Shown: piece by piece, positions 8,056-17,223 of the stretch
How positions within the stretch are numbered: the first letter of the stretch is position 1
How the letters are laid out: each line of letters starts with the position of its first letter
Origin: Hymenobacter perfusus
Lineage (GTDB): Bacteria > Bacteroidota > Bacteroidia > Cytophagales > Hymenobacteraceae
Direction: 5' to 3'
NCBI RefSeq assembly: GCF_003944765.1
Contig: NZ_RWIU01000006.1
Span: 1-64,000, forward strand
DNA length: 64,000 nt
Notes under the pieces: model-generated
Seen by the model: the letters and a program-made list of their open reading frames with translations, nothing else
What the model was told of the DNA's origin: nothing
The model's database searches: none
Position numbers and translations under genes: made by a program

Positions 8056-8308
8056 GAATAGCAAGCGGAAAGCGGGTGGATAGGTGGAGTGTTGAACGGG
8101 GAAACCGGAAAAATGGGTGGACAACCGTGCATCACCTGATTTTTCCGGCTGATTTCCCGACGGTTGGTACTGGCGGGCGGGCCCCATACAACGGCTGATG
8201 CAACACGGGCGGCCCCGGGGCCGTTAGGAGGCCGCCGGCTCTGGCACTGTTTTTTCTAGGGCGCCGGCATTGCTCTCCTTTCTTCACCACCTCAACTTCC
8301 GGCGTACG

Positions 8309-9118
8309 ATGCGTACTCTTCTGCAAAAAACCGGGCTGCTGGCCGGCCTTGCACTTACTCTTGGCGGTGCCGCCTCCTGCTCCAAAGACGGCGACGGCGT
8401 GCTGCTGTTCTCCATCGAAGACGATAAAGCCCTGGGCGAACAGGTAGCCGCCCAAACCGATTCCACCTTCCGCGCCAAGGGGCAGCTGGTGGAACCCGGC
8501 AGCAACCCCCGCGCCTACGCCGCCCTGGGCCGCATTGTGAACCGGGTGCTGGACAGCGGCAAGCTGCAATACCGCAACGAGTTTCCGTGGGACGTAAAAA
8601 TCATCAAGGATGACGCTACGCAAAACGCCTTTGCCACGCCCGGTGGGCACATTTATGTGTACTCGGGTCTGATTAAGTATCTCGATAACGAAACCCAGCT
8701 GGCCGGCGTGCTGGGCCATGAAATTGCCCATGCCGACCGGCGCCACACCTCCCGCCAGCTCCAGACCCAATATGGCATCAGCACGCTGCTGAGCCTGGTG
8801 CTGGGCGACAACCAGAACACGTTGGTGGAAGTAGCCAACGGGCTGGGCCAGCTCAAATTCAGCCGCGACTACGAAAACGAGGCCGATGCCTACTCGGTGG
8901 AATACCTCAACGGCACCAATTACTACGCCTGCGACGGCGCGGCGGGCTTCTTTATCAAGGCCCAGAACGATGGTCAGCAGAATCCGCCCGAATTCCTGAG
9001 CACCCACCCCGACCCCGGCTCCCGCATCCAGAACATTCAGACCAAGGCCGACCAGCTGAACTGTCGTAACCGCACGGCTGCTTCCTCCGACTTCAATGAG
9101 CTGAAAAGCAGCCTCTAG
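8309..9118 (+). CDS. M48 family metalloprotease lipoprotein
   Basis: A 269-residue lipoprotein (signal ending LGGAASC). The catalytic zinc motif is HEIAHADRRH, with the third zinc ligand in ENEADAYSVEYL, as in BepA/LoiP-like periplasmic M48 peptidases that help outer-membrane protein quality control. The C-terminal PPEFLSTHPDPGSRIQ motif is shared with the second M48 protein at 15029. The ATG at 8309 is chosen because the signal peptide begins there. It is probably monocistronic, with a terminator just downstream. Confidence 0.92.
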   Translation: MRTLLQKTGLLAGLALTLGGAASCSKDGDGVLLFSIEDDKALGEQVAAQTDSTFRAKGQLVEPGSNPRAYAALGRIVNRVLDSGKLQYRNEFPWDVKIIKDDATQNAFATPGGHIYVYSGLIKYLDNETQLAGVLGHEIAHADRRHTSRQLQTQYGISTLLSLVLGDNQNTLVEVANGLGQLKFSRDYENEADAYSVEYLNGTNYYACDGAAGFFIKAQNDGQQNPPEFLSTHPDPGSRIQNIQTKADQLNCRNRTAASSDFNELKSSL

Positions 9119-9162
9119 TCAGTGACCCTGCGCGGCTTTTGCGGCCCGGCAGGTGTACGTCG

Positions 9163-9196
9163 AAAAAGCTCCCGATTGGCGTCGGGAGCTTTTTTT
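9163..9196 (+). terminator. Rho-independent terminator after the M48 protease gene
   Basis: A hairpin with 13-base arms AAAAAGCTCCCGA and TCGGGAGCTTTTT around TTGGCG, followed by more T. Confidence 0.9.
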
Positions 9197-9291
9197 GTGG
9201 CTGAGGCTGAGGCTTGCAGCAGATTGGTCGTAACACCCGGCCGGGCCGCTTGCGTACGGATAATTCCGCCAACCCGCTTTCTTTACGCCCT

Positions 9292-10473
9292 ATGGCTTTA
9301 CTCGACAAACTCAACGGCTGGGCCGAACGGGCCGATGAGGCGCTGACCCGCACCCGTGCCCGCCTGGGCCTCTTGCACCCACTCCAGCTGGTTTCCTACC
9401 GCAGCTATGGCACGCCCGAGCGCCTCTACGTGAAGGGCCGGCTACTCACCGATAAGGGCATCAGTGAGCCGGACCCCAACGACTCCCGCTGGCACAACCT
9501 ACTGAACATGTACCGCCGCTTCGACAGCAACGAAATCAGCGGCGCGCAGCTCAGCGTGTTGCCCGCCGATGGCTCCGAGCATCCGGTCATTTCAGATGAG
9601 GAAGGATACTACACGCTGAACCTGGAGCCGAAAGTGCTGCCCGAGCCGGTTGATTTCCTGTGGTATCCGGTGGAGGTGTTATTGCGCCAGTCCCCGCATC
9701 CGTTCCCCACGCCGCCCGGCCTGCGCACCCGCAATATGGTTCTGATTCCGCCACCTGACGCGGAATACGGCATTATTTCCGACCTGGATGATACCGTCAT
9801 TCAGACTTCGGCCACCGATTTGCTGCGCATGGCCCGCACTGTGCTGCTACGCAATGCCCGCTCCCGCCTGCCTTTCAAAGGCGTGGCCGAGTTCTACCGC
9901 CAGTTGCAGCTGGGCCGTAACGGGAAGCGCAACAACCCGTTTTTCTACGTCAGCAGCTCGCCCTGGAACCTGTATGACCTGCTGGAGGACTTTTTGGAGT
10001 TGAACGATATTCCGCCCGGGCCGCTTTTGTTGCGCGACATGGCCTTGAAACGCAAGCAGGCCGGCTCAGCATCCGAGCATCACGGCCACAAGCTTAAGGA
10101 AATCGACAACCTGCTGCTCACGTATCCCAAGCTACCTTTTGTGCTCATCGGCGACTCGGGCCAGGAAGATGCCAATATCTACCGGGAAGTAGTGCGCCGC
10201 CACCCCGGCCGCGTGCTGGCCATCTATATCCGCGACGTAAACCTGCCGGAACGCTCGGCATTGGTGACGAAAGTAGCAGAGGAGCTACGCGGTGAGCAGG
10301 TAGAGATGTTGTTGGTAAAGGACACGGTTTCGGCCGCCCAACACGCCGCCAGCTCTGGCTTGGTCTTCCAGGAAGCAGTGCCCGCAGTGGAGCAGGAAAA
10401 GCAAAAAGACGAAACTGCCCCTGAAGAAGACGGCCTTGATGGTGAAGGTACCGGCCAGCCGGTGATGAGTTGA
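9292..10473 (+). CDS. App1-family phosphatidate phosphatase (DUF2183)
   Basis: A 393-residue cytoplasmic protein. The N-terminal half is beta-rich with GYYTLNLEPK. The catalytic half has the HAD-type motif SDLDDTVIQT (DxDxT), SSSPWNLYDLL, a Lys-rich HKLKEIDNLL and IGDSGQEDANIY, which together define the App1/LNS2-like phosphatase domain. Yeast App1 dephosphorylates phosphatidate; substrates of bacterial members are mostly unproven. The C-terminal 35 residues are acidic and Gln-rich without a known fold. The ATG at 9292 is the first Met at which similarity begins. Confidence 0.9.
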   Translation: MALLDKLNGWAERADEALTRTRARLGLLHPLQLVSYRSYGTPERLYVKGRLLTDKGISEPDPNDSRWHNLLNMYRRFDSNEISGAQLSVLPADGSEHPVISDEEGYYTLNLEPKVLPEPVDFLWYPVEVLLRQSPHPFPTPPGLRTRNMVLIPPPDAEYGIISDLDDTVIQTSATDLLRMARTVLLRNARSRLPFKGVAEFYRQLQLGRNGKRNNPFFYVSSSPWNLYDLLEDFLELNDIPPGPLLLRDMALKRKQAGSASEHHGHKLKEIDNLLLTYPKLPFVLIGDSGQEDANIYREVVRRHPGRVLAIYIRDVNLPERSALVTKVAEELRGEQVEMLLVKDTVSAAQHAASSGLVFQEAVPAVEQEKQKDETAPEEDGLDGEGTGQPVMS

Positions 10474-10526
10474 ATGGCTGGATGAATGGGTAGATGGGTA
10501 AACCATCATCCAGCCAGCCATTCAAC
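10469..10526. repeat. Inverted repeat at a convergent gene junction
   Basis: GTTGAATGGCTGG (10469-10481, including the stop codon of the DUF2183 gene) is mirrored by CCAGCCATTCAAC ending at 10526. The inner part is built of repeating words such as GGATGAATGGG and pairs only partly. The position between converging genes matches the repeats at 2.4, 6.9 and 24.1 kb. Confidence 0.65.
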
Positions 10527-10537
10527 AATCCAGCAAT

Positions 10538-11002
10538 TCAGCTCGAATGGTCCGCTACCACTACCCACTGGCCGTTGATGCGGCGGAATACCAGCAAGAA
10601 GTGGCCCTGCAGGTCGCCGGCAGCGGGGCGGGCCAGGTGCCAGCGGCCGATAACCTGGGCCGCCTCGGGGCTGAGGGGCTGGATGCGCAGGTTGGAGAAA
10701 TCGAGCTGGCCCATGGCGGCGGCATCGGGGTAGCTGCGGCGGTAGTTGTCGAGGGTGCGCTGCCAGCCGTACGTCAGGCCGCTTTTACCGATGAATACCA
10801 GGGAGTCGTTCTGCCAGTAGCCCTGCATGAAACCGGCCACGTCGCCCCGGTTCCAGGCGGCCGTCTGGGTGGTGAGCACCTGCAAGATGGCCTGCCGGGC
10901 CGCGCCCGTTTGCGCGGCGGTTGGTGCCGTGGTTTGCGGAGCAGTGGTAGCGCAGCCCGTCACCAGCGCCAGCGCGGGTAATGGCAAAAGAAGACGTTTC
11001 AT
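10538..11002 (-). CDS. SnoaL/DUF4440-like (NTF2 fold) lipoprotein
   Basis: A 154-residue protein with a lipoprotein signal (MKRLLLPLPALALVTGC). The mature part has the NTF2-like pattern: a helix with QTAAWNRGDVAGFMQGYW, followed by LVFIGKSG and a C-terminal sheet ending HFLLVFRRINGQWVVVADHSS. DUF4440/SnoaL-like domains form small-ligand pockets; no substrate is indicated. An upstream in-frame ATG at 11017 adds only five residues. Confidence 0.8.
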   Translation of the reverse strand: MKRLLLPLPALALVTGCATTAPQTTAPTAAQTGAARQAILQVLTTQTAAWNRGDVAGFMQGYWQNDSLVFIGKSGLTYGWQRTLDNYRRSYPDAAAMGQLDFSNLRIQPLSPEAAQVIGRWHLARPAAGDLQGHFLLVFRRINGQWVVVADHSS

Positions 11003-11095
11003 AGAAGTAGTCAGCATACCACGCGAAGAAACGCAAATGCCCGCTTTCGGCCGAACCGGAAGCGGGCATTTTGTATGGCAGTGGCAGGCAGTGGG

Positions 11096-11821
11096 CTATT
11101 CCTCCATCAATTCCCGCACGTACACCGAGCCGCGCAGCTGGCGCATCCGGCGTAGCACCCGACGCTGCTTGAGGCGGGCCTGGGGGCCGGGGTTGCTGGC
11201 CCGAAAGCGCAACGGGTTGGGCAACACCCCCGCCAGCAGCGCGGCTTCCTGGGGCGTGAGCTTACCGGCCGATTTGTGAAAATATTGCTGCGAAGCGGCC
11301 TCCGCCCCAAAAATACAGTCGCCCATTTCAGCCACGTTCAGGTACATCTCCATAATGCGGCGCTTGTTCCAGAGCAGTTCGATGAGCAGCGTGAAATAGG
11401 CCTCGGCGGCCTTGCGCACGTAGCTGCGGCCGTGCCACAGAAACACGTTCTTGGCCACCTGCTGCGAAATAGTACTACCGCCGCGCAGTTGCTTTTTACC
11501 GCTCATGTTGGACTTGGCCGCCTTCAGCAGCGCGTCGCCATCGAAGCCGTGGTGCAGCAGAAACCGTTGGTCCTCGGCCGCTACCAGGGCCAGCGGCAGC
11601 TGCGGCGACACTTCCTCCAGCGGTTTGAATGCGTACCGGACGCGCCGGTCGTCTTCCCGGATGCCGTGGTAGCCTTTACCCACCGGAGCATGAGCGCGCC
11701 GGTCCAGCATAAGCCAGGTGGCGGGTGGACTCACCCAGCGGTACACCAGCACCCACGCCACCGAAGTCAGAAAAAGAGCTACTACCACCTGAAGCGTGAG
11801 CCGCCCCGCACGGCGGGCCAT
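11096..11821 (-). CDS. mtgA: Monofunctional biosynthetic peptidoglycan transglycosylase MtgA
   Basis: A 241-residue inner-membrane protein with one N-terminal transmembrane helix (VVVALFLTSVAWVLVY) and a GT51 glycosyltransferase domain that polymerises lipid II glycan strands. Motifs seen are VAAEDQRFLLHHGFD with the catalytic Glu, RGGSTISQQVAKN, a KRRIMEMYLN motif and a GAEAASQQYFHK motif. There is no transpeptidase domain, so it is the MtgA class rather than a class A PBP. The ATG at 11821 gives the usual short basic tail before the membrane helix. Confidence 0.95.
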   Translation of the reverse strand: MARRAGRLTLQVVVALFLTSVAWVLVYRWVSPPATWLMLDRRAHAPVGKGYHGIREDDRRVRYAFKPLEEVSPQLPLALVAAEDQRFLLHHGFDGDALLKAAKSNMSGKKQLRGGSTISQQVAKNVFLWHGRSYVRKAAEAYFTLLIELLWNKRRIMEMYLNVAEMGDCIFGAEAASQQYFHKSAGKLTPQEAALLAGVLPNPLRFRASNPGPQARLKQRRVLRRMRQLRGSVYVRELMEE

Positions 11822-12078
11822 TTGTCTGTAATCCTTCACAAAATTGCTGCCTAGCCTTGAACACGACCCCAACCCGGAGCCCGGCGCAAAAATAGCGGCT
11901 GTTTCAGCACTTATTGGTCTCTCGCCGGTTATTATCCGTCGGGCTGGTCACCGGGGCTTCTCTGCGGCAAAAAAAGTCCCCCTGCCCTAGGCTGACCACT
12001 CATCAAGCTAATCCGGTAAAGCCTTACCTTGAGCCGTCAGCTACAGTACGCTTCCACTCTGCTATTCTACCCCACTCA

Positions 12079-12711
12079 ATGCGCCAACTGGCTCTTTTTC
12101 CGCTTAATCTGGTGGTTTTTCCCGGCGAGAAACTCAATCTGCACATTTTTGAACCCCGCTACCGCCAACTGGTACACGATTGTCTGCAGGATAATAGCAC
12201 GTTCGGCATTCCGCCCTACATCAATGGCGGGGTGAGCATGCTGGGCACGGAAATGCGGCTGCTGAATATCGAAAAAACCTATCCTTCGGGCGAAATGGAT
12301 ATCCGGACGCGGGCCGTGGGGCTGTTTCGGGTGCGGGAGTTTTTCCACGAGCTGCCGGGCAAGCTCTACGCCGGAGCTACCGTGGAAGAGCTGCCCGATG
12401 ATACCGCTGCCGATCCGGCCCTGCACCAGCAAACCCGAAGGATGATTGAGCAGCTCTACGATATTCTGAATTTGCGGCGGCTGTTCCTGGATTTGCCGGA
12501 AAACTTCCGGGCCTATGACGTGGCGCACCACCTGGGCCTGAATACCGAGCAGGAGTACGAGTTGCTGGAAGCTACGTCGGAACTGGAGCGGCAGCAGCTG
12601 ATGCTGGCCCACTTGGAACATATCCTGCCGGTGCTGCAGGAAACGGAGCATCTGAAGGAGCGGGTACGCCTCAACGGCCACTTTAAAAACCTCACGCCCC
12701 CGGCTTTCTGA
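12079..12711 (+). CDS. LON-substrate-binding-domain protein
   Basis: A 210-residue protein consisting of the N-terminal LON domain (PUA-like) without the AAA+ or protease parts. The diagnostic start is MRQLALFPLNLVVFPGEKLN, followed by IFEPRYRQLVHDCL. The C-terminal half is helical (LPENFRAYDVAHHLGL, EYELLEATSELERQQLML), like the helical part following the LON domain in the full protease. Such stand-alone proteins are common in Bacteroidota; their role is not established. The ATG at 12079 is where similarity begins. Confidence 0.9.
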   Translation: MRQLALFPLNLVVFPGEKLNLHIFEPRYRQLVHDCLQDNSTFGIPPYINGGVSMLGTEMRLLNIEKTYPSGEMDIRTRAVGLFRVREFFHELPGKLYAGATVEELPDDTAADPALHQQTRRMIEQLYDILNLRRLFLDLPENFRAYDVAHHLGLNTEQEYELLEATSELERQQLMLAHLEHILPVLQETEHLKERVRLNGHFKNLTPPAF

Positions 12712-12795
12712 GCCGATTTGCCCACAGCAGGCTTACATAGCTTTACCATAGCGGGCGTTGTTTCGTAGAGCTAGTATGGTCTTCCGCTTCTTCCC

Positions 12796-14019
12796 GTGCC
12801 GGTAACTTCTCTGCTCCTGTATCTACTGGCCGCCACGGCTGTTGCCCTAACGCTATGGCTCTTGCGCCGGTTTGCGGAGGAGCGGCGTTACCGGCGCAGG
12901 CCCTACGTAGCTCCGGCGCACAACGATTGGTCACTGCTGCCACTGCCCGCCGATGCCCCCCAGCACCGCGTAGCCCTGCTCGGCGACCCGGGTGCCGTAG
13001 CTACCAGCGGTTCCGACCCAATCCTAAACCTGCTGGCCGATTGGCAGCAGGAAACCGGCCCGGCCGGCACAGTCATTATCCTGGGCGACAACATTTACCC
13101 CACTGGTCTGCCGGCCCCCGAACACCCGGGCCGGGCCGCTGCCGAGGCGCGTTTTGAGGCCTTACTATCTACGCTACGCCAGTTTCAGGGCCACGTAGTG
13201 CTGCTCAGCGGCAACCACGACTGGAACAAGGGCCGGCCGGATGGCTGGGAATATCTGCGGCGGCAGGAGGCGTATGTGCGGGAGCATCTGCCCACTGCCC
13301 ATTATCTACCAACCGATGGAGCACCGGGGCCGGTTACCTTGCAACTAGCCGATGGCCTCCTGCTCATCGTGCTGAATACGCAGTGGTGGGTGCAGCGTGG
13401 CCCGCGCCCGGCCGCCGACGCCAAGGAGCCGTTTCGGCAGCTCCGGCAGCTGCTGGACGCCAACCGGCATCAGCGAGTAGTAGTGGCCGGACACCATCCG
13501 CTGTATTCCAATGCGCTGCACGGGGGCAAGTTCACAGCCAAACAGCACGTATTTCCTCTCACTACGGTGCATAAGCGGGCCTACGTGCCGTTGCCTTTCA
13601 TTGGGTCTCTGCTCCCGCTCTACCGCAAGCTGTTCGGAGCGGCCGAGGATATGGCTCATCCCCGCTACCGCAAAATGCGCCGCCGGTTGCTGCGGGTTCT
13701 GCACGACTTTCCGCACGTCATCTACGCGGCCGGCCACGACCACAACCTGCAATATTTTCAGCGGTACGGCGGGCATTACCTGGTGAGTGGCGCAGGTAGC
13801 AAGACGGCCTTCGTGCAGAAAGGCGGCAGTGCCACGTTTGTGCACGAGCACACCGGGTTTTTCAGCCTCGATTTCTACGCCGGTCAGGAAACCTGGTTAC
13901 GGACGCTGGAGCCGGGCGCTGCCTCGGAGGTTTTCCGGCTGCGGCTACAGCCAGCCCAGCCGACTACGCCTCCGGTAGTGCCTCTGCCGCAGCAGCTGGG
14001 CCAGCTGCTAAGCCGCTAG
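12796..14019 (+). CDS. Membrane-anchored metallophosphoesterase
   Basis: A 407-residue protein starting at GTG. An N-terminal membrane helix (LLLYLLAATAVALTLWLL) is followed by a calcineurin-like phosphoesterase domain. Metal-binding motifs are VALLGDPG, ILGDNIYP, LSGNHDWN, VAGHHPLYS and AAGHDHNLQY, in the usual order. In Bacteroidota similar domains precede outer-membrane barrels, but this protein ends soon after the catalytic domain. The last four bases overlap the convergent lipid-kinase gene. Confidence 0.88.
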   Translation: MPVTSLLLYLLAATAVALTLWLLRRFAEERRYRRRPYVAPAHNDWSLLPLPADAPQHRVALLGDPGAVATSGSDPILNLLADWQQETGPAGTVIILGDNIYPTGLPAPEHPGRAAAEARFEALLSTLRQFQGHVVLLSGNHDWNKGRPDGWEYLRRQEAYVREHLPTAHYLPTDGAPGPVTLQLADGLLLIVLNTQWWVQRGPRPAADAKEPFRQLRQLLDANRHQRVVVAGHHPLYSNALHGGKFTAKQHVFPLTTVHKRAYVPLPFIGSLLPLYRKLFGAAEDMAHPRYRKMRRRLLRVLHDFPHVIYAAGHDHNLQYFQRYGGHYLVSGAGSKTAFVQKGGSATFVHEHTGFFSLDFYAGQETWLRTLEPGAASEVFRLRLQPAQPTTPPVVPLPQQLGQLLSR

Positions 14020-14927
14020 ACTGTGGCGGGCACCAGCACCCGCAGGCTGGCCGGGTACATTGTCACCTCTACCGGCGTGGGCAGATAGTACGGCTCACCA
14101 TCAATCTGCACCAACACCTGCGTGGCTCCCGGCACACTTACGCGGGCCCGACTGCAACATAGCCGACGAGTGTAGTCTGAAGCGTCAAAGTCACTGGTGT
14201 AGAGGCGGTACAGCAGCCCTGGAGCCGCCGTATTCGGGAAAGGCTCAATCAGGCAGATTTCAAACTTCCCATCATCCAGCTGGCTATCGGGGTTGATGAT
14301 GACGTTGCTGCCGAACGTATTGGCATTGGCAATAGTCAGCATAAACGCCGCGCCTTCCCAGGTTTCCTGGTCCGTTTCGATGCGGTAGGTGGCGGGCTGG
14401 TAAGCGGCGTATTCCTGGGTGGCAATGCGCACGTAGGCCCCCGGTCCGCGCACGTCGCCCGCATCAAACCGTTCCACAATGAGGGCATTGAAACCCATAT
14501 CGGCCAGATGCGCCGAGAACCTGCCGCCCACGCGCAACGTGTCCAGAGTGCGTACCTGATAGTCCCAGGTAAGGCGGAGCGCCTCGGCCGGGTCCTGCGG
14601 AATGCCCAAATCCTTCGAAAGTCCGTTGCCGGAACCCAGGGGCAGAATCCCCAGCGGCAGATGCGTGTTGCTCACTACTTCGGCCACCAGGCTTACCGTT
14701 CCATCACCGCCGGCCGCAAACACGGCGTCGTAGGTTTGCTCATGCAAGTGCCGGCGCAACCGGGTCAGATCAGACTCCCCATCGGTATGAAAAAATGCTG
14801 CCGTCCGGCCCCTTTCGGCACAGTAGGCAGTAATAGAACCTTCCAGTTCCGACTTATCGATGTCGCCGGAAACGGGATTGAGCACGAACAGGAGCCGCCG
14901 AAGCTGCGCAGGGGAAGTGGGAAGCAT
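14016..14927 (-). CDS. YegS/DgkB-type diacylglycerol/lipid kinase
   Basis: A 303-residue protein of the DAGK catalytic family. It shows FVLNPVSGDIDKSELE near the N-terminus, the nucleotide-binding AAGGDGTVS, ILPLGSGNGLSKDLGIP, and a C-terminal beta-sandwich with QLDDGKFEICLIEPFP and QIDGEPYY. Members phosphorylate diacylglycerol or related lipids at the inner membrane; the substrate here is not determined. Converges with, and overlaps by four bases, the metallophosphoesterase gene. Confidence 0.92.
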   Translation of the reverse strand: MLPTSPAQLRRLLFVLNPVSGDIDKSELEGSITAYCAERGRTAAFFHTDGESDLTRLRRHLHEQTYDAVFAAGGDGTVSLVAEVVSNTHLPLGILPLGSGNGLSKDLGIPQDPAEALRLTWDYQVRTLDTLRVGGRFSAHLADMGFNALIVERFDAGDVRGPGAYVRIATQEYAAYQPATYRIETDQETWEGAAFMLTIANANTFGSNVIINPDSQLDDGKFEICLIEPFPNTAAPGLLYRLYTSDFDASDYTRRLCCSRARVSVPGATQVLVQIDGEPYYLPTPVEVTMYPASLRVLVPATV

Positions 14928-15028
14928 GCGAGAAGCTGATACGCGGTAGACCGTACAAATATGGCACTTTCGTAAACGAATGGAGCCGGCTTTTGGCCGG
15001 CTCCGGAACAGAAAAAATTGCGTCAGGG

Positions 15029-15838
15029 CTAGGGCTTCAGGTTAGCCGGCAAACCTTGCGGATAGTCGGTGTTGATTTCCTGCTGCAGTTCCTGAATCCG
15101 GTTACCCGGGTTAGGATGAGTGCTCAGGAACTCAGGCGGGTTGCTGCCCTGGTTGGCTTGCTGCAGCACTTCCATCACCTGAATCATGGAGCGGGGGTCG
15201 TAGCCGGCAGCCGGCGTGAAATCAACGGCCAGACGGTCGGCTTCCAGTTCATCTTCGCGGCCGTAGCGCAACGTGAGCAGCTTGCCCACCATGGCGGCAG
15301 CGGCGGCACTGGCGGCGGTACCGGGCCGTTCGGGGTCGTAGAGGCCGATGGCGGCGGCCCCGGTCAGGCCGCTGGTGAGGCGCGACTTGGCAATCTGCTC
15401 CGCCGAGTGCCGTCCCACCACGTGCCCGATTTCATGGGCCAGCACACCGGCCACCTGTCCTTCGGTTTTCAGGTTTTTCAGCAGGCCCGCCGTAATGAAT
15501 ACCTGCCCACCAGGCAAGGCAAAGGCGTTGATTGTATTTTCATCGGCCAGCAAGTGAAACTGGAATTTGTAGGGCGACTGGCCGGCCTTGGTCGACCGGA
15601 CAATTTCCTGGCCGATCCGCTCTACAGCTGCTCCGGCCTTCTGGTCGGGGTGAATGCCGCCGTATTGCTGCGCCATTTCGGGGGCAGCCTGCAGGCCCAG
15701 GGCAATTTCCTGGTCGGCCGACATATCTACGTGCTGAACTTCGCCCGTAACTTCATTCTTCTGGGTGTTGCAGTAGTAGGGAATGAACGCAAAGGCGGCC
15801 ATTACCAGGGCAATTATGTAGCGTAGGTTGCCTCTCAT
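15029..15838 (-). CDS. M48 family metalloprotease, membrane-anchored
   Basis: A 269-residue protein with a hydrophobic N-terminus (YIIALVMAAFAFIPYYC) that could be a signal or an anchor; a Cys at its end may be lipidated, but the lipobox is poor. The zinc motif is LAHEIGHVVGRH, with the third ligand in EDELEADRLAVDF. The PPEFLSTHPNPGNRIQ segment matches the M48 lipoprotein at 8309, although the two are only moderately similar elsewhere. An Ala-rich stretch precedes the third ligand. Confidence 0.92.
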   Translation of the reverse strand: MRGNLRYIIALVMAAFAFIPYYCNTQKNEVTGEVQHVDMSADQEIALGLQAAPEMAQQYGGIHPDQKAGAAVERIGQEIVRSTKAGQSPYKFQFHLLADENTINAFALPGGQVFITAGLLKNLKTEGQVAGVLAHEIGHVVGRHSAEQIAKSRLTSGLTGAAAIGLYDPERPGTAASAAAAAMVGKLLTLRYGREDELEADRLAVDFTPAAGYDPRSMIQVMEVLQQANQGSNPPEFLSTHPNPGNRIQELQQEINTDYPQGLPANLKP

Positions 15839-16032
15839 GATTAGTTGGAAGGAAGGGGAGTAGGGAAAGTGCGAAAACCGGACGAAACGTCCTTTGCGCC
15901 TTGTAACGCGCAGCTTTCGGTAGGGTTGCCTGCCCTGTTGAAACCTAAAATCCAGTGGTACACGTATCAGGCCCTATCCCGGTCACTCTCTCCCCGGAGG
16001 GCCTTTCTCCCCACTGCAACTCCCCTTTCCCT

Positions 16033-16227
16033 ATGAATCAAAAACGCACTTTCGGCAGCATCCTGACCGTTTTGGGTATTATCGGCATCATTATAGCCGC
16101 GTTGGCCTTCCTGCAAATTGGTGGCCTGGGACTCAGCAAGATGAACTCTCTGGTTCCGTTTGTGGTAGGCTTGATTTTCTTTTTTGCCGGCATCAATCTG
16201 GTTCGTACCACCAGTGACCGGGCCTAA
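16033..16227 (+). CDS. Small membrane protein, two transmembrane helices
   Basis: A 64-residue protein: a short basic tail (MNQKRTFG), helix 1 (ILTVLGIIGIIIAALAFL), a short loop, helix 2 (LVPFVVGLIFFFAGINLV) and a polar tail. Similar short proteins occur widely in Bacteroidota next to housekeeping genes. No function is known. The ATG at 16033 is preferred over an in-frame start 78 bases upstream whose extra residues are unlike a membrane-protein N-terminus. Confidence 0.75.
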   Translation: MNQKRTFGSILTVLGIIGIIIAALAFLQIGGLGLSKMNSLVPFVVGLIFFFAGINLVRTTSDRA

Positions 16228-16249
16228 CGTTTCCACCATATAAAATGCC

Positions 16250-16284
16250 AGCGGCCCGCCTCTCAGGTTGAGAAGCGGGCCGCT
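16250..16284. terminator. Hairpin between converging genes
   Basis: AGCGGCCCGCCTCTCA pairs with TGAGAAGCGGGCCGCT with one mismatch around a three-base loop. There is no long T run on either strand, so termination efficiency is uncertain. Confidence 0.6.
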
Positions 16285-16305
16285 GCTATTGGTACGCAGG
16301 CGAAG

Positions 16306-17124
16306 CTAGCCGGCGCGAGCTATCAGTCCTTTGCTCTGCGCAAAAGCCAGCAACGCGGAGTCCAAAAGTAGTAGTTGAGAGTGGTAAGCCGAGTTGGCCG
16401 GCCCGTTGGCAAATAGCACCGTTCCGCCTTTGATAGAGCGAATGATGCCGGGCGTCTGGGCTACGGGCAAAGCCGGACAGCCCTGGCTGCGCCCCAGCCG
16501 CCCATGCTGCCGGATAAATTCCTGGCTTACGTACTCAGCCCCATGTACTACCACGGCCCGGCCCAGGGCATTCGTATTGTAGCCTTCGTCCACACCATGC
16601 AACTTCAGGGAAAGGCCGTGCTTGCCCTGGTACGTTTGGCCGGTTACGTAAAAACCCAGGCTGCTCATCTCGGAGCCCTCCCGGTTCGAAAACGTCTGGG
16701 CGTATTCCTCACCGGTGTTCTTGCCGTGTGCTACCAGCGTATGGTGCAATAGCCGGCCCTGGGCCAGGTCCACTACCCATAACCGTTCCCGGGTGCTGGA
16801 GCGGCTGAAATCGACAATAGTAACCGTGTGGCAGTTGGCACTAATAGTACCCTGCTGCTGCAGATTATAAAACCCCACCAAAGCTTTGCGGTACACATCC
16901 AACGGTACGCCAGCCGCCGTTAGGCCGGCACGGGCGTACGTCAGGGCCACATGCTGTTCGAAAGCAGCCGTATATGCCATCCGTGCCGAAGCACTCAATA
17001 CGGAACTGGCGGGGGCTTCTTCGGGTACCACAACCGAGGCGGCGGCCCGTACATTGCCCATGGGGATGAGCAGGGAAAGACATGTCAGTAAAAGACCGGC
17101 GGTGAAAGTCGGCAAATTCGGCAT
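16306..17124 (-). CDS. L,D-transpeptidase catalytic-domain family protein (YkuD_2 type)
   Basis: A 272-residue exported protein with a cleavable signal ending about VRAAA. The C-terminal part contains the murein L,D-transpeptidase-like core: IVDFSRSSTRERLWVVDL, LSLKLHGVDEGYN, RAVVVHGAEYVS and GRLGRSQGCPALPV, with the catalytic Cys in SQGCPA. The YkuD_2 family is expected to act on peptidoglycan or related cell-wall substrates in the periplasm; its exact reaction is unproven. It is single in this neighbourhood. Confidence 0.88.
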   Translation of the reverse strand: MPNLPTFTAGLLLTCLSLLIPMGNVRAAASVVVPEEAPASSVLSASARMAYTAAFEQHVALTYARAGLTAAGVPLDVYRKALVGFYNLQQQGTISANCHTVTIVDFSRSSTRERLWVVDLAQGRLLHHTLVAHGKNTGEEYAQTFSNREGSEMSSLGFYVTGQTYQGKHGLSLKLHGVDEGYNTNALGRAVVVHGAEYVSQEFIRQHGRLGRSQGCPALPVAQTPGIIRSIKGGTVLFANGPANSAYHSQLLLLDSALLAFAQSKGLIARAG

Positions 17125-17223
17125 CGGCTAAAGTAGTCGGGGCGAAGAAATTGGAAGTAGCTTGCACAGCGGCTCTGCTTTGGGCTAGCCAAAAATAGCA
17201 CTTTTGCGTCAATTAATCCTGAG